From contig JANQSF010000018.1 of NCBI GenBank assembly GCA_028284155.1, forward strand, positions 1-64,000: 64,000 nucleotides of DNA, read 5' to 3'. The notes beneath the pieces were generated by a model. The model made no database searches. It worked only from the letters and a program-made list of their open reading frames with translations, and was not told the DNA's origin. Within the stretch, counting starts at the first letter, position 1, and every line of letters starts with the position of its first letter. The position numbers and the translations under genes are program-made. The DNA comes from Phycisphaeraceae bacterium (GTDB lineage Bacteria; Planctomycetota; Phycisphaerae; Phycisphaerales; Phycisphaeraceae). Positions 51,003 through 60,264 of this stretch are shown here, one piece after another.

Positions 51003-53888
51003 ATGGACGGACCCATGAGCGTTTCGCGTCACTTTCTGGGTTGGGACGGCCCGTGCCTGCCCCGTGTGCGCGACGTGCTTCTGGAACGCCACGCCTCGGC
51101 TGCGGGTTGGGACATGTCCGGCGTGCTGCTGGTCGTGCCCGGCGCGCGGGCGGGACGCCGACTGCTCGAACTTTTGGCTGATGCCGGCGCCGGCCGAGCG
51201 CTGACGCCGCCGACTATCACCACGGTGGGGCGACTGCCCGAGTACCTTTACACGACCGAAGCCAAGGTCGCCGACGACCTGCGGTCGCTGTTGGCACGCG
51301 TCGCGTCGTTGCGGTCGGCCGACCCGGACCTGCTGGCGCTGGTCGCGCCGCATCGGCCGGGCCCGGACGATTGGCCGGACTGGCTGGCCCTCGCCCGCGA
51401 CCTGCAAGCTTTGTATGAGTCGTTGGCCGCCGGCAATGTTGCTGTTCGCGACGTGGCAGGCCGATGTGCCGAGGTAGGCCACTTCCTGGAGGAGCCGCGA
51501 TGGGAATCGTTGTCGGCGTTGCAGGCTGAGTATGAGTCGACGCTCGTCTCAGCCGGATGGGTCGATCGGCATCAAGCGCGATCGGCCGCCATCGACGACA
51601 AGTCGTGTTCATGTGACTTTCAGATCGGCCTGGTCGGTGTCAGCGAGCTGACCGGCGTGGCCTGCACGATGATGGAACAGGTGGCCGACCGCGTGACGGC
51701 GTTCATTCACGCCCATGAGTCGGAGGCGGGCGCGTTTGATGCGTTCGGTTGCATCGACGCCGCACACTGGTCGCAACGGTCGTTGGATATTGACCCATCG
51801 ACAGTTCACGTTGTTGATCGCCCGCGTGATCAGGCGATGGAGGTCGTCCGCTTGCTGGGCGATGCCGGCGACGACTCGCTCGGCGGTCGTTACAGCGCCG
51901 ATCAGGTGACAGTCGGACTGGGCGATGAGTCGGCTGGGCCGATGGTCGTGCGGTCGCTGTCACTGGCAGGCGCGAACGCTCGACCGGCGGTTGGTCGGCC
52001 GGTGGGTCGAACACCGCCGGCGACGTTGCTGCGCGCTTTGGGCGCGCTGATGTCACGCGGGTCGTTCACGGAGTTGGCGGCGGTGTTGCGCCACTCGGAT
52101 GTCGATGCGTATCTGCGACAACAAACCGACCACTCGGACCACGACCTGCCGCGCGGCGTAGCGACGTGGATCGGCCTGCTCGACCAGTACATGAGTGAGC
52201 ACGTGCAGGGTCGTCTGACCGGCGATTGGCTCGGCGACGCGGACACTGCTGCCGCCCTCAAAGCGGTCTATCAAAGTGTCATCGACCTGTTGCCCGCTGA
52301 CGCGTCCGCGGCGCGGCCGTTGCCGCAATGGTCGCAGCCCTTGGCCGACTCGCTTTTACGGGTGTATGGCGACGAGGCGTTTGACCAGCACGATCCGAAC
52401 CAGCGGCCGATGGTCGAAGCGTTGCAATCGCTGGGTGGCGTGCTGCGAGATCTGGCGCGTCTCAATGCCGAAGACCCCACGACGCCAAGCGTCACTGGCG
52501 GGCAGGCGGTCGCTTTCCTGCTCGACCTGATTCGTGAGGTGACATTGCCGCCGCAGCCGACCGGCCAAGGCGGCCTGCCGGTGGAACTGGTCGGTTGGTT
52601 GGAGTTGCAACTCGACGACGCGCCCGCTTTGATCGTGACCGGTGTGAATGAAGGGCACGTGCCGCAGTCGGTCCACGCCGACCCGTTCCTGCCCGATCGA
52701 GCGCGCGGCCTGCTTGGTCTGACGGACAACCGCCGCCGGTACGCGCGCGACCTGTACGCGCTGACGGCGATCCTGCAAAGCCGGACTGACGTGCGGCTGA
52801 TCACAGGCCGGCGCGACGCGGACAACAACCCGCTGACGCCCAGCCGGCTGTTGCTTGCGTGTGAAGGCGAAGTGCTGGCTGAGCGCGTCGCGCGGTTCTG
52901 CGCCGACGATGTTGAGGCGTCTCCACCCGCCGTCATTCTGAACGCCGGCGGCGTGTCGCGGTTTCTGGTCCCGCCGCCCAAGCCGCCGGCCGAGCCGATC
53001 AAGAAGATGCGCGTCACTGCGTTTCGTGACTACCTCGCCTGCCCGTACCGCTTCTATCTCAAGCATGTCTGTCACCTGGACGACGCCGACGACCGTGTGG
53101 TCGAACTGACCGGCGCGTCGTTTGGGACACTGGCTCATGAAGTGCTCGCGGCATTCGGCCGAAGCGACCTGCGCGACACGTCGGACGCAGGGGCGATCCA
53201 CGGTTTTCTTCGAGAGACGCTTGCGGCGCGCGTGCGCCGCAGTCACGGCGACCTCCCGCCGCCGGCTGTGGCGATTCAGGTCGCGCGACTCGAAGAGCGC
53301 TTTGAGGCGTTCGCCCACTGGCAGGCAAAGCAGGCCGACGCCGGGTGGCGCATCCTCGAACCGCACGTCGAGTGCCGCGTCAGCGCGCCGCTGCCGATGG
53401 GCGACGAGCCTGCGTTCAAGATCAGCGGCCAGATCGACCGCATCGACGAGCACCCGACCGAGGGTTACCGCCTGTTGGATTACAAGACGGCAGACACGGC
53501 GCGACCCGCGGAAAAGTCGCACCGCATCGGCCCGCGCGATGTGAAGGAGTGGGTTGACCTGCAACTGCCGCTTTACCGCGTACTCGCCCGGGCCGAGGGC
53601 GTCGATGTCGACGGGCGGTCGGTGCAACTTGGGTATGTTCAGCTTCCCAAAGACCTTAGCCAGGTCGGTCTCGAAGTGGCGGATTGGGAGACGGACGATC
53701 TCGAAGACGCTGAGCAAACGGCGCGCTGGGTCGTTCAGCAGGTGCGCGGCGGCGTGTTCTGGCCGCCGGCGCCCGACCCGCCGAAGTGGGACGACGGGCT
53801 CGGTTTGATCTGCATGGACGAGTGCTTCGACCGGCGTGCGGGGATCGAGCGCGGCGAACGACTCATGCGGTCGGGGGGGTCGCCATGA
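51003..53888 (+). CDS. AddB-like PD-(D/E)XK nuclease/inactive helicase subunit
   Basis: 961 aa. The N-terminus has a degenerate P-loop region (LLVVPGARAGRRLLELL), as in AddB, whose helicase domain is not a motor. The C-terminal ~270 aa start with RVTAFRDYLACPYRFYLKHV and hold a RecB-type nuclease: ISGQIDRIDEHP then YRLLDYKTAD, with the catalytic D and K near residues 824-826. The full four-cysteine iron-sulfur pattern of Bacillus AddB is not clear; two cysteines remain near the C-terminus. It should process DNA ends with the AddA-like protein encoded next, overlapping by four bases. Confidence 0.8.
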   Translation: MDGPMSVSRHFLGWDGPCLPRVRDVLLERHASAAGWDMSGVLLVVPGARAGRRLLELLADAGAGRALTPPTITTVGRLPEYLYTTEAKVADDLRSLLARVASLRSADPDLLALVAPHRPGPDDWPDWLALARDLQALYESLAAGNVAVRDVAGRCAEVGHFLEEPRWESLSALQAEYESTLVSAGWVDRHQARSAAIDDKSCSCDFQIGLVGVSELTGVACTMMEQVADRVTAFIHAHESEAGAFDAFGCIDAAHWSQRSLDIDPSTVHVVDRPRDQAMEVVRLLGDAGDDSLGGRYSADQVTVGLGDESAGPMVVRSLSLAGANARPAVGRPVGRTPPATLLRALGALMSRGSFTELAAVLRHSDVDAYLRQQTDHSDHDLPRGVATWIGLLDQYMSEHVQGRLTGDWLGDADTAAALKAVYQSVIDLLPADASAARPLPQWSQPLADSLLRVYGDEAFDQHDPNQRPMVEALQSLGGVLRDLARLNAEDPTTPSVTGGQAVAFLLDLIREVTLPPQPTGQGGLPVELVGWLELQLDDAPALIVTGVNEGHVPQSVHADPFLPDRARGLLGLTDNRRRYARDLYALTAILQSRTDVRLITGRRDADNNPLTPSRLLLACEGEVLAERVARFCADDVEASPPAVILNAGGVSRFLVPPPKPPAEPIKKMRVTAFRDYLACPYRFYLKHVCHLDDADDRVVELTGASFGTLAHEVLAAFGRSDLRDTSDAGAIHGFLRETLAARVRRSHGDLPPPAVAIQVARLEERFEAFAHWQAKQADAGWRILEPHVECRVSAPLPMGDEPAFKISGQIDRIDEHPTEGYRLLDYKTADTARPAEKSHRIGPRDVKEWVDLQLPLYRVLARAEGVDVDGRSVQLGYVQLPKDLSQVGLEVADWETDDLEDAEQTARWVVQQVRGGVFWPPAPDPPKWDDGLGLICMDECFDRRAGIERGERLMRSGGSP

Positions 53889-56800
53889 GCACGAGTCAGA
53901 CGTCCGCCAGTGACGGGTCGCGCGATCACCTGGTCGTGCGGGCCTCGGCCGGGACGGGCAAGACGTTTGCGTTGAGCAATCGGTTCCTGTCGCTGCTGCG
54001 TCGCGGCGCGCCGCCGGGGTCGATCCTGGCGACGACCTTCACACGCAAGGCGGCGGGCGAGATCCTTCAACGCGTCTTGGCGAGACTCGCACGCGGCGCG
54101 GCGGACGAAGCCAACGCCCGTGAGTTGGCTCAGCAGCTTAATACAGACCTGTCGTTGGCCGATACGCGCGCGCTGTTGGCCACGTTGGCCGGCGCGTTGC
54201 ACCGCGTTTCCATCTCGACCATTGACAGTTTCTTCAACCGCGTCGTGCAATGCTTTCGGCAGGAGTTGGGCGTCCCGGGCGACACCGTCCTCGTCGCCGC
54301 GGACGACCCGGCGGCGGCGCAGGTACGTCAGGACGCCATCGAGGCGATGCTTGGCGACGACGACATCGACACACTGGTCGATCTGCTCCGTCGGTCGCAC
54401 CACGACACCGCTCAACGCAGCGTGACGGCCGCGATCGACAACACCGTGCGATCGCTGTACGAGTTGTATCAGCAGACCGAAGCGGCCGCGTGGTCGGTCA
54501 TCGACCCGCCCGCGACGCTGCGCGGGGCGGACTACGGGCGCGCAATCAACGCGTTGCGTGACCTGATGGACAAGCCGCAGGGCAAGCGCGAGGCCAAGGC
54601 GCTTCACGATGCGCACGAAGAGGCGAACGCCGGCCGATGGGAGTCGTTTCTTGGCTTGACGATCGTCAAGAACATCGCCCGCGACGGTTACGACGCGATG
54701 TTTTATCGCAAGCCGATCCCGCGACACGTCATCGTGGCGCTGCGGCCGATGATCGATCACGCCTTCGCCGCCGTGCTCGGCCGGCTTGCCTCGAGGACGC
54801 GCGCCATGCGCGATTTGTTGGAGCGCTTCGACCGGCATTACCTGCGGTTCTGTCGTGCGCACCGTGTCATGCTGTTTTCCGACCTGACGCGCAAACTCGC
54901 GCACGACCTGCCGGCGATGGGCGACGAGCTGACGATGCACCTGTACTACCGGCTCGACGGCGTGGTCGCGCACCTGTTGCTCGATGAGTTTCAGGACACG
55001 AGCATCGAGCAGTGGAGCGTGCTTCGGCCGATCGCGCAGGAAATCTGCGCGCACGGCGACGCCGACGACGGCGCGGCCGGGCGGTCGTTCTTCTGTGTCG
55101 GTGACGTGAAGCAGGCGATCTACGGGTGGCGCGGCGGGTGCGCAGCCATCTTCGATCAGGTCGAACACGACCTGCACCTGCCGCCGCGCGGCGGCGCGAC
55201 GCTCAGCCGAAGCTACCGGTCAAGCCAGGTCGTGCTGGATGCGGTCAATCGCGTGTTCACACGGCTTGGCGACTGCGCGCCACTTGCGGATCACAACGAC
55301 ACGGCCGAGCAGTGGCAGGGCGGGTTCGTCGAGCACCTCGCGGCCAGGCAGTCGTTGCCCGGTTATGTCGAGTTGATCACGTCACCGGTGGGCGAGCCGA
55401 CAACGGGTGATGCGGGCGACGACGCCGGACAGTCCCACTTGGAGTATGTCGCTGAGTACGTGCGTGACCTTGCGGCGCGCGCCTTGCCGCGCGGCGCGGC
55501 CTACATCGGCGTGTTGGTCCGCACGAACAACGCGGTCAAGCAGTTGATCGACCTGCTGGGCCGGGCGGGCGTCGCGGCGTCGGGCGAGGGCGGCGCGCCG
55601 CTGACGGACGACCCGGCAGTCAACGCCGTGCAGTCGGCGTTGCTGCTGGCGGACCATCCCGGCCACACGGCCGCGGCGTATCACGTCGTCAACTCGCCGT
55701 TGGGGCAGGTCGTCGGGCTGGGGTCGGTTCGGCCGAACGAGGTCGCCCGCACCAGCCAATTGATTCGCGCGCAGCTCGCGGCGGACGGGTATGCGGCGAC
55801 GCTTACGCGGTGGGCCAAGGCATTGGTCGGTTCGTGTGACGAACGCAGCGCGACGCGGTTGACGCAACTGATCGAGTTGGCTGACGCGCACGACGCCGGG
55901 CCGGCCACGCTGCGCACACGCGACTTCCTGGCCCGCGTCGAGTCCACGGCCGTCGAGGAGCCGTCCGGTGCGGCCGTGCGGGTCATGACCGTGCACAAAG
56001 CGAAGGGCCTGGAGTTCGACATCGTTGTGTTGCCGGAGTTGCAGGGCTTGATGGCGCGCGTCAACGACCTGCCGGCGTGGGCGTTTCGGCCGAGCGAGGC
56101 GGACACGCCCTCGGCTCTATTTGCGACGGCCAAGCGCGACGTGGTCGAGCTGTTGGCCGACGTGTGCCCCGCGTTGCGCGAGGCGCGTGAGCAGGAGACG
56201 CGTCGTCGATTGCTGGACGACCTGAGCGGGCTGTACGTCGCCATGACTCGTCCGAGGTACGCGCTGCACATGATCGCCGAGCCGTTGACGCAGACGGCCA
56301 GCGGCGCGCCCAGCACCAAGGGCCTGACCAACCTGACCGCCGCGTCGATCCTGCGCGACCGGTTGCGCGACGTGACGGAGAACTTCGAGGGCGGCCAGGT
56401 GTTGCATCAGCACGGCGACCCGGATTGGTTCAAGGCGATGCCACGAGAAGTGGTCGCTGTGCCGGCCGATCACGCGCCGCCGCGCACCTTGTGCGTCGCG
56501 CTTGCGCCGCCGGCTGACGGTCGGCCGAGCCGGTCGTGGCGCAGCGTCGCGCCGTCGTCGCTGGAGTCGAGCGGCCGCGTGCGCGCCGCCGACCTGTTGC
56601 GCCCGTCGGTCGACGTGGCACGGCAGCGCGGTTCGGTGATCCACGCCTGGTTCGCGGCTGTCGAGTGGCTCGATGTCAGCGGGCCACCGGACGACGCGTC
56701 GTTGCTCGACCTGGCAGACGCTGTCGCGCTCGACGCCGACGCCGCGGTTGTGCAACGATGGTTGGCAGAGTTCCGGGACATGCTCGAATGGCCGACCGTC

Positions 56801-57163
56801 CGGCGGATGCTGAGCCGCGGTGAAGGTCGTTCCGCGGACGACGACGATGCGCCCCGGCTGTGGCGAGAAAAGAAGTTTGCCGTTCGGATGGACGACCGCC
56901 TTCTGAGCGGCGCGTTCGACCGCGTCGTCGTCGAGGTCGAACAAGGTGGGGCGATCGGCGCGCGACTGATCGACTTCAAGACCGACTCGGTCGCGGCGGA
57001 CGGGTCGCATCTGAACGCCCTGGTCGGGCAGTACCGACCGCAGGTCGACGCGTACGCCAAGGCCTTGTCGGTCATGCTCGACCTGCCGATCAACAAGGTC
57101 GAGGGTTGGCTGCTGTTCGTGGGCGCGGACGAGGCAGTGAGGGTCGAGCTTGAGCGGTCTTAG
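53885..57163 (+). CDS. AddA-like UvrD-family helicase-nuclease
   Basis: 1092 aa. Superfamily 1 helicase motifs are in order: Walker A ASAGTGKT (20-27), TTFTRKAAGEI, DEFQDTSIEQW (~363), GDVKQAIYGWRGG (~405), VMTVHKAKGLEFDIVVLPEL (~700) and YVAMTRPRYALHMI. A RecB-type nuclease ends the chain, LLSGAFDRVV with LIDFKTDS (~1028). Together with the AddB-like subunit it would resect double-strand breaks and load RecA. The start is the ATG of the ATGA overlap. Confidence 0.9.
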   Translation: MSTSQTSASDGSRDHLVVRASAGTGKTFALSNRFLSLLRRGAPPGSILATTFTRKAAGEILQRVLARLARGAADEANARELAQQLNTDLSLADTRALLATLAGALHRVSISTIDSFFNRVVQCFRQELGVPGDTVLVAADDPAAAQVRQDAIEAMLGDDDIDTLVDLLRRSHHDTAQRSVTAAIDNTVRSLYELYQQTEAAAWSVIDPPATLRGADYGRAINALRDLMDKPQGKREAKALHDAHEEANAGRWESFLGLTIVKNIARDGYDAMFYRKPIPRHVIVALRPMIDHAFAAVLGRLASRTRAMRDLLERFDRHYLRFCRAHRVMLFSDLTRKLAHDLPAMGDELTMHLYYRLDGVVAHLLLDEFQDTSIEQWSVLRPIAQEICAHGDADDGAAGRSFFCVGDVKQAIYGWRGGCAAIFDQVEHDLHLPPRGGATLSRSYRSSQVVLDAVNRVFTRLGDCAPLADHNDTAEQWQGGFVEHLAARQSLPGYVELITSPVGEPTTGDAGDDAGQSHLEYVAEYVRDLAARALPRGAAYIGVLVRTNNAVKQLIDLLGRAGVAASGEGGAPLTDDPAVNAVQSALLLADHPGHTAAAYHVVNSPLGQVVGLGSVRPNEVARTSQLIRAQLAADGYAATLTRWAKALVGSCDERSATRLTQLIELADAHDAGPATLRTRDFLARVESTAVEEPSGAAVRVMTVHKAKGLEFDIVVLPELQGLMARVNDLPAWAFRPSEADTPSALFATAKRDVVELLADVCPALREAREQETRRRLLDDLSGLYVAMTRPRYALHMIAEPLTQTASGAPSTKGLTNLTAASILRDRLRDVTENFEGGQVLHQHGDPDWFKAMPREVVAVPADHAPPRTLCVALAPPADGRPSRSWRSVAPSSLESSGRVRAADLLRPSVDVARQRGSVIHAWFAAVEWLDVSGPPDDASLLDLADAVALDADAAVVQRWLAEFRDMLEWPTVRRMLSRGEGRSADDDDAPRLWREKKFAVRMDDRLLSGAFDRVVVEVEQGGAIGARLIDFKTDSVAADGSHLNALVGQYRPQVDAYAKALSVMLDLPINKVEGWLLFVGADEAVRVELERS

Positions 57164-57241
57164 CGATTCGCCAAGGGCTCTGCGTTTGCCTGTCGGCCTA
57201 TCCTTTCGGCCTTGGTTCCCTGACGCTTTCGGCTGAATGAC

Positions 57242-58999
57242 ATGCCCGACGTAACCACTCTGCTCAGTGAACGGCTCAGCGCGGCCGTGGTCAACGCATT
57301 CGGCGACGCGTATGCCGACGCCGATCCGCTGCTTTCGCGCGCGGCCAACCCGAAGTTCGGCGACTACCAGGCTAACCTGGCGATGGGCTTGGCTAAACGC
57401 GTGGGTGCGCCCCCGCGTGACGTGGCGGCGAAGATCGTCGAGCAACTCGACGTGGAAGGCGTCTGCGACGACGTGCAGATCGCCGGGCCGGGCTTTATTA
57501 ACCTGACGCTGACGCCCGCGTTCTTGGCAGAGCAGGTCACGACGCTGGCGAACGACGATCGATTGGGCGTCGAACGTGCTGAATCGCCGCAGACAGTCGT
57601 GGTCGACTACTCCAGCCCGAACGTCGCGAAGGAGATGCACGTCGGTCACCTGCGTTCGACGATCATCGGCGACGCGATCGCCCGCGTGCTCGAATCCCTC
57701 GGCCACAAGGTGATCCGTCAGAACCACCTGGGCGACTGGGGCACGCAGTTCGGGATGTTGATCGAACACCTGATCGACCTGGGTTTTGACGACGGGTCGC
57801 AACACTCGATCGCTGACCTGAATGAGTTGTATCAGGCCGCCAAGAAGAAGGACGACGCCGACGCCGCGTTTGCCGAACGCGCGCGGCAACGCGTGGTCAA
57901 GCTGCAAGGGGGCGATGAGGCGACGCTGGCGTTGTGGCGGTCGTTGATCGACGAGTCGAAGCGACACTTCAACGCCGTCTATCAACGGCTCGGCGTCGGC
58001 CTGTCGGACGACGACGTGGCTGGCGAGAGCTTTTACAACGACCGGCTGGCTGACGTGGTCGGCGACCTGGATTCGGCTGACTGCTTGAAAGAAAGCCAAG
58101 GGGCGCGGGTCGTTTTCCCGGAGGGCTTCAACGACCGGGACGGCAACCCGCTGCCCATGATCGTGCAGAAGAGCGACGGCGGCTTTCTGTACGCGACGAC
58201 GGACCTGGCGGCGGCGCGATTCCGCATCGACGACCTGCACGCGGACCGGGTCGTGTATGTCACCGATGCGCGGCAACGTGATCACTTTGCGATGTTGTTT
58301 GCGACGTTGAAGCAAGTCGGTTGGGCGGCGGGCGATCGCGTATCGCTGGAGCATGTGCCGTTTGGCATGGTGCTTGGGCCTGACAAGAAGCCATACAAGA
58401 CGCGCGAGGGCGGGACGGTTCGGCTGGTTGATCTGTTGGATGAGGCGGAACAGCGCGCAGCCGACGTGATCGCGAAAAAGGGCACTGACCTCGACGACGC
58501 GCAACGCTCGGCTGTCGCTCGCGCGGTCGGTATCGGTGCGTTGAAGTACGCCGACCTGTCGAACGATCGAGTGAAGGACTACGTGTTCGACTGGGAACGC
58601 ATGCTCGCGTTCGAGGGGAACACGGCGCCGTATTTGCAGAATGCGTACGTCCGTATCCGTTCGATCTTCCGCAAGGCGGCGTCGCAGGGCGTGGGCGTAT
58701 CGCGTGTGGATCACGCGGCGATCCAACTTGAAGAGTCGGCTGAACGATCGGTTGCATTGGCGTTGCTTCAGTTCGGGCAGGTCGTGCCGGCCGTGGCTTC
58801 TAGTCTGGAGCCGCACCGGTTGTGTACGTATCTGTATGACCTGGCGTCGGCGTATCACAAGTTCTATGAGGCGTGTCCCGTGCTGACCGCGCCGGACGCT
58901 GCGACGCGAGACAGCCGGTTGCGGTTGAGCGCGTTGACGGCTGACGTCCTGCGGCAGGGACTCGAATTGCTTGGGATCGACGTGGTTGAGCAGATGTGA
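57242..58999 (+). CDS. argS: Arginyl-tRNA synthetase
   Basis: 585 aa, class I synthetase. The N-terminal Add1 domain reads NPKFGDYQANLAMGLAKRVG. The HIGH equivalent is HVGHLRSTIIGD (His133), preceded by VDYSSPNVAKEMH. The KMSK-region equivalent is LGPDKKPYKTREGGTVRL, as in most bacterial ArgS. The DALR anticodon-binding domain closes the protein (LCTYLYDLASAYHKFYE). It charges tRNA-Arg; one such tRNA is at 49463. It lies 78 bases after the AddA-like gene. Confidence 0.97.
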   Translation: MPDVTTLLSERLSAAVVNAFGDAYADADPLLSRAANPKFGDYQANLAMGLAKRVGAPPRDVAAKIVEQLDVEGVCDDVQIAGPGFINLTLTPAFLAEQVTTLANDDRLGVERAESPQTVVVDYSSPNVAKEMHVGHLRSTIIGDAIARVLESLGHKVIRQNHLGDWGTQFGMLIEHLIDLGFDDGSQHSIADLNELYQAAKKKDDADAAFAERARQRVVKLQGGDEATLALWRSLIDESKRHFNAVYQRLGVGLSDDDVAGESFYNDRLADVVGDLDSADCLKESQGARVVFPEGFNDRDGNPLPMIVQKSDGGFLYATTDLAAARFRIDDLHADRVVYVTDARQRDHFAMLFATLKQVGWAAGDRVSLEHVPFGMVLGPDKKPYKTREGGTVRLVDLLDEAEQRAADVIAKKGTDLDDAQRSAVARAVGIGALKYADLSNDRVKDYVFDWERMLAFEGNTAPYLQNAYVRIRSIFRKAASQGVGVSRVDHAAIQLEESAERSVALALLQFGQVVPAVASSLEPHRLCTYLYDLASAYHKFYEACPVLTAPDAATRDSRLRLSALTADVLRQGLELLGIDVVEQM

Positions 59000-59154
59000 C
59001 TGTCCGGCAATGGCCGTTTGCCCGTCGGGCCGACCGTTGAACGGGCTGGCTATGGCATGCGCAGATGCCTCGCATTGCAATTCCTGCTCCCCCGTTTTCC
59101 TGATCTCACACATCCCGTAGACTATCCGGCTCACCACCTTTGAAAGGAACTCGC

Positions 59155-60180
59155 ATGGTCCGTGTCGGCGTGGTCGGTCTTGGGATGATGGGGTTGACGC
59201 ATATCGACGCGTATAAGCGGCGCGACGACGTGCGGATTGTCGCCATTGCGGACAAGGACCCCAAGCGGCTGTCGGGCGAGGTCCGCGCGACGGGCAACGT
59301 TGACGGTCAGGCTCAGCAGGGCGTCGAGGCGCTCGACTGCAAGCGGTACGAAGACGCGGGCGACCTGATCAACGATGCCGATGTGGACATGGTCGACATC
59401 TGCCTGCCGACGCACATGCACCTGCGGTTCGGGCAGATGTCGTTGGAGGCGGGCAAGCACACGATGCTGGAAAAGCCGCTGGCCCGCACGAGTGAAGACG
59501 CGGACAAACTGGTCGCCATCGCCGACGCCGCGGCCGGCAAGGCGTTCGTCGGCATGTGCATGCGGTTCTGGCCGGGTTGGTCGTGGCTGAAGGAAGCGAT
59601 CGACAACGACACGTACGGCCCCGTGCGCAGCGCGTCATTCCGCCGGGTCGCACAGCACCCGGGCGGGCCGTTCTACGAGAACGGCGAACTGTCCGGCGGC
59701 GCGCTGCTCGACCTGCACATCCACGACACCGATTTCGTTCAGTTCTGCTTCGGTATCCCCAAGGCCGTGACGAGCGCCGGTTACAGCAAGGTCACCAGCG
59801 CCATCGACCACGTCGTGACGCGGTATCACAATGATGACAACCCGGCGGGTGGGCCGGTGGTCATGGCTGAGGGCTCGTGGTGTTTCTCGAAAGGCTTCGG
59901 CTTCACGATGAGTTATTGCGTCAACTTCGAGAACGCCACGGCCGTGTTCGACCTGGCGCAGCAGAAGCCGCTGACACTGCACAAAGACGGCAAGAGCGAA
60001 CAGGTCGAGTTGGACAGCTTGATGGGTTACGACTTGGAGATCGCGTATTTCCTTGACTGCATCACCAACGACCGGGCTCCGAAGACGGTCACCATGCGCG
60101 ATGCGGCGAACACGATCAAGATCTGTGAGGCTGAGGGCAAGAGTGTCGAGACGGGGGAACGGGTCGCCGTGCAGGTGTAA
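59155..60180 (+). CDS. Cytosolic Gfo/Idh/MocA family oxidoreductase
   Basis: 341 aa without a signal. The Rossmann motif is VGVVGLGMMGLTHID. The EKP motif, which contacts the cofactor, is TMLEKPLARTSEDAD. The catalytic region is GGALLDLHIHDTDFVQF, where HIHDTD fits the family's acid/base His. It should oxidise a sugar or cyclitol with NAD(P). GAAAGGAAC before the ATG supports the start. It is followed 84 bases later by a Tat-exported relative, probably one operon. Confidence 0.9.
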   Translation: MVRVGVVGLGMMGLTHIDAYKRRDDVRIVAIADKDPKRLSGEVRATGNVDGQAQQGVEALDCKRYEDAGDLINDADVDMVDICLPTHMHLRFGQMSLEAGKHTMLEKPLARTSEDADKLVAIADAAAGKAFVGMCMRFWPGWSWLKEAIDNDTYGPVRSASFRRVAQHPGGPFYENGELSGGALLDLHIHDTDFVQFCFGIPKAVTSAGYSKVTSAIDHVVTRYHNDDNPAGGPVVMAEGSWCFSKGFGFTMSYCVNFENATAVFDLAQQKPLTLHKDGKSEQVELDSLMGYDLEIAYFLDCITNDRAPKTVTMRDAANTIKICEAEGKSVETGERVAVQV

Positions 60181-60264
60181 CGACGGGGTTGACAGACAGG
60201 ATCGTGTACGATGACGTGCCCGGCCGACTACGGAATGACTCCGTGGGGCCAAGGAGACCGACAC

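Noticed and set aside
56117..59137. A minus-strand open frame of about 1000 codons over the AddA-like gene and argS
   Set aside because: It runs opposite to two well-supported genes and is Arg/Val/Gln-rich like other shadow frames here.
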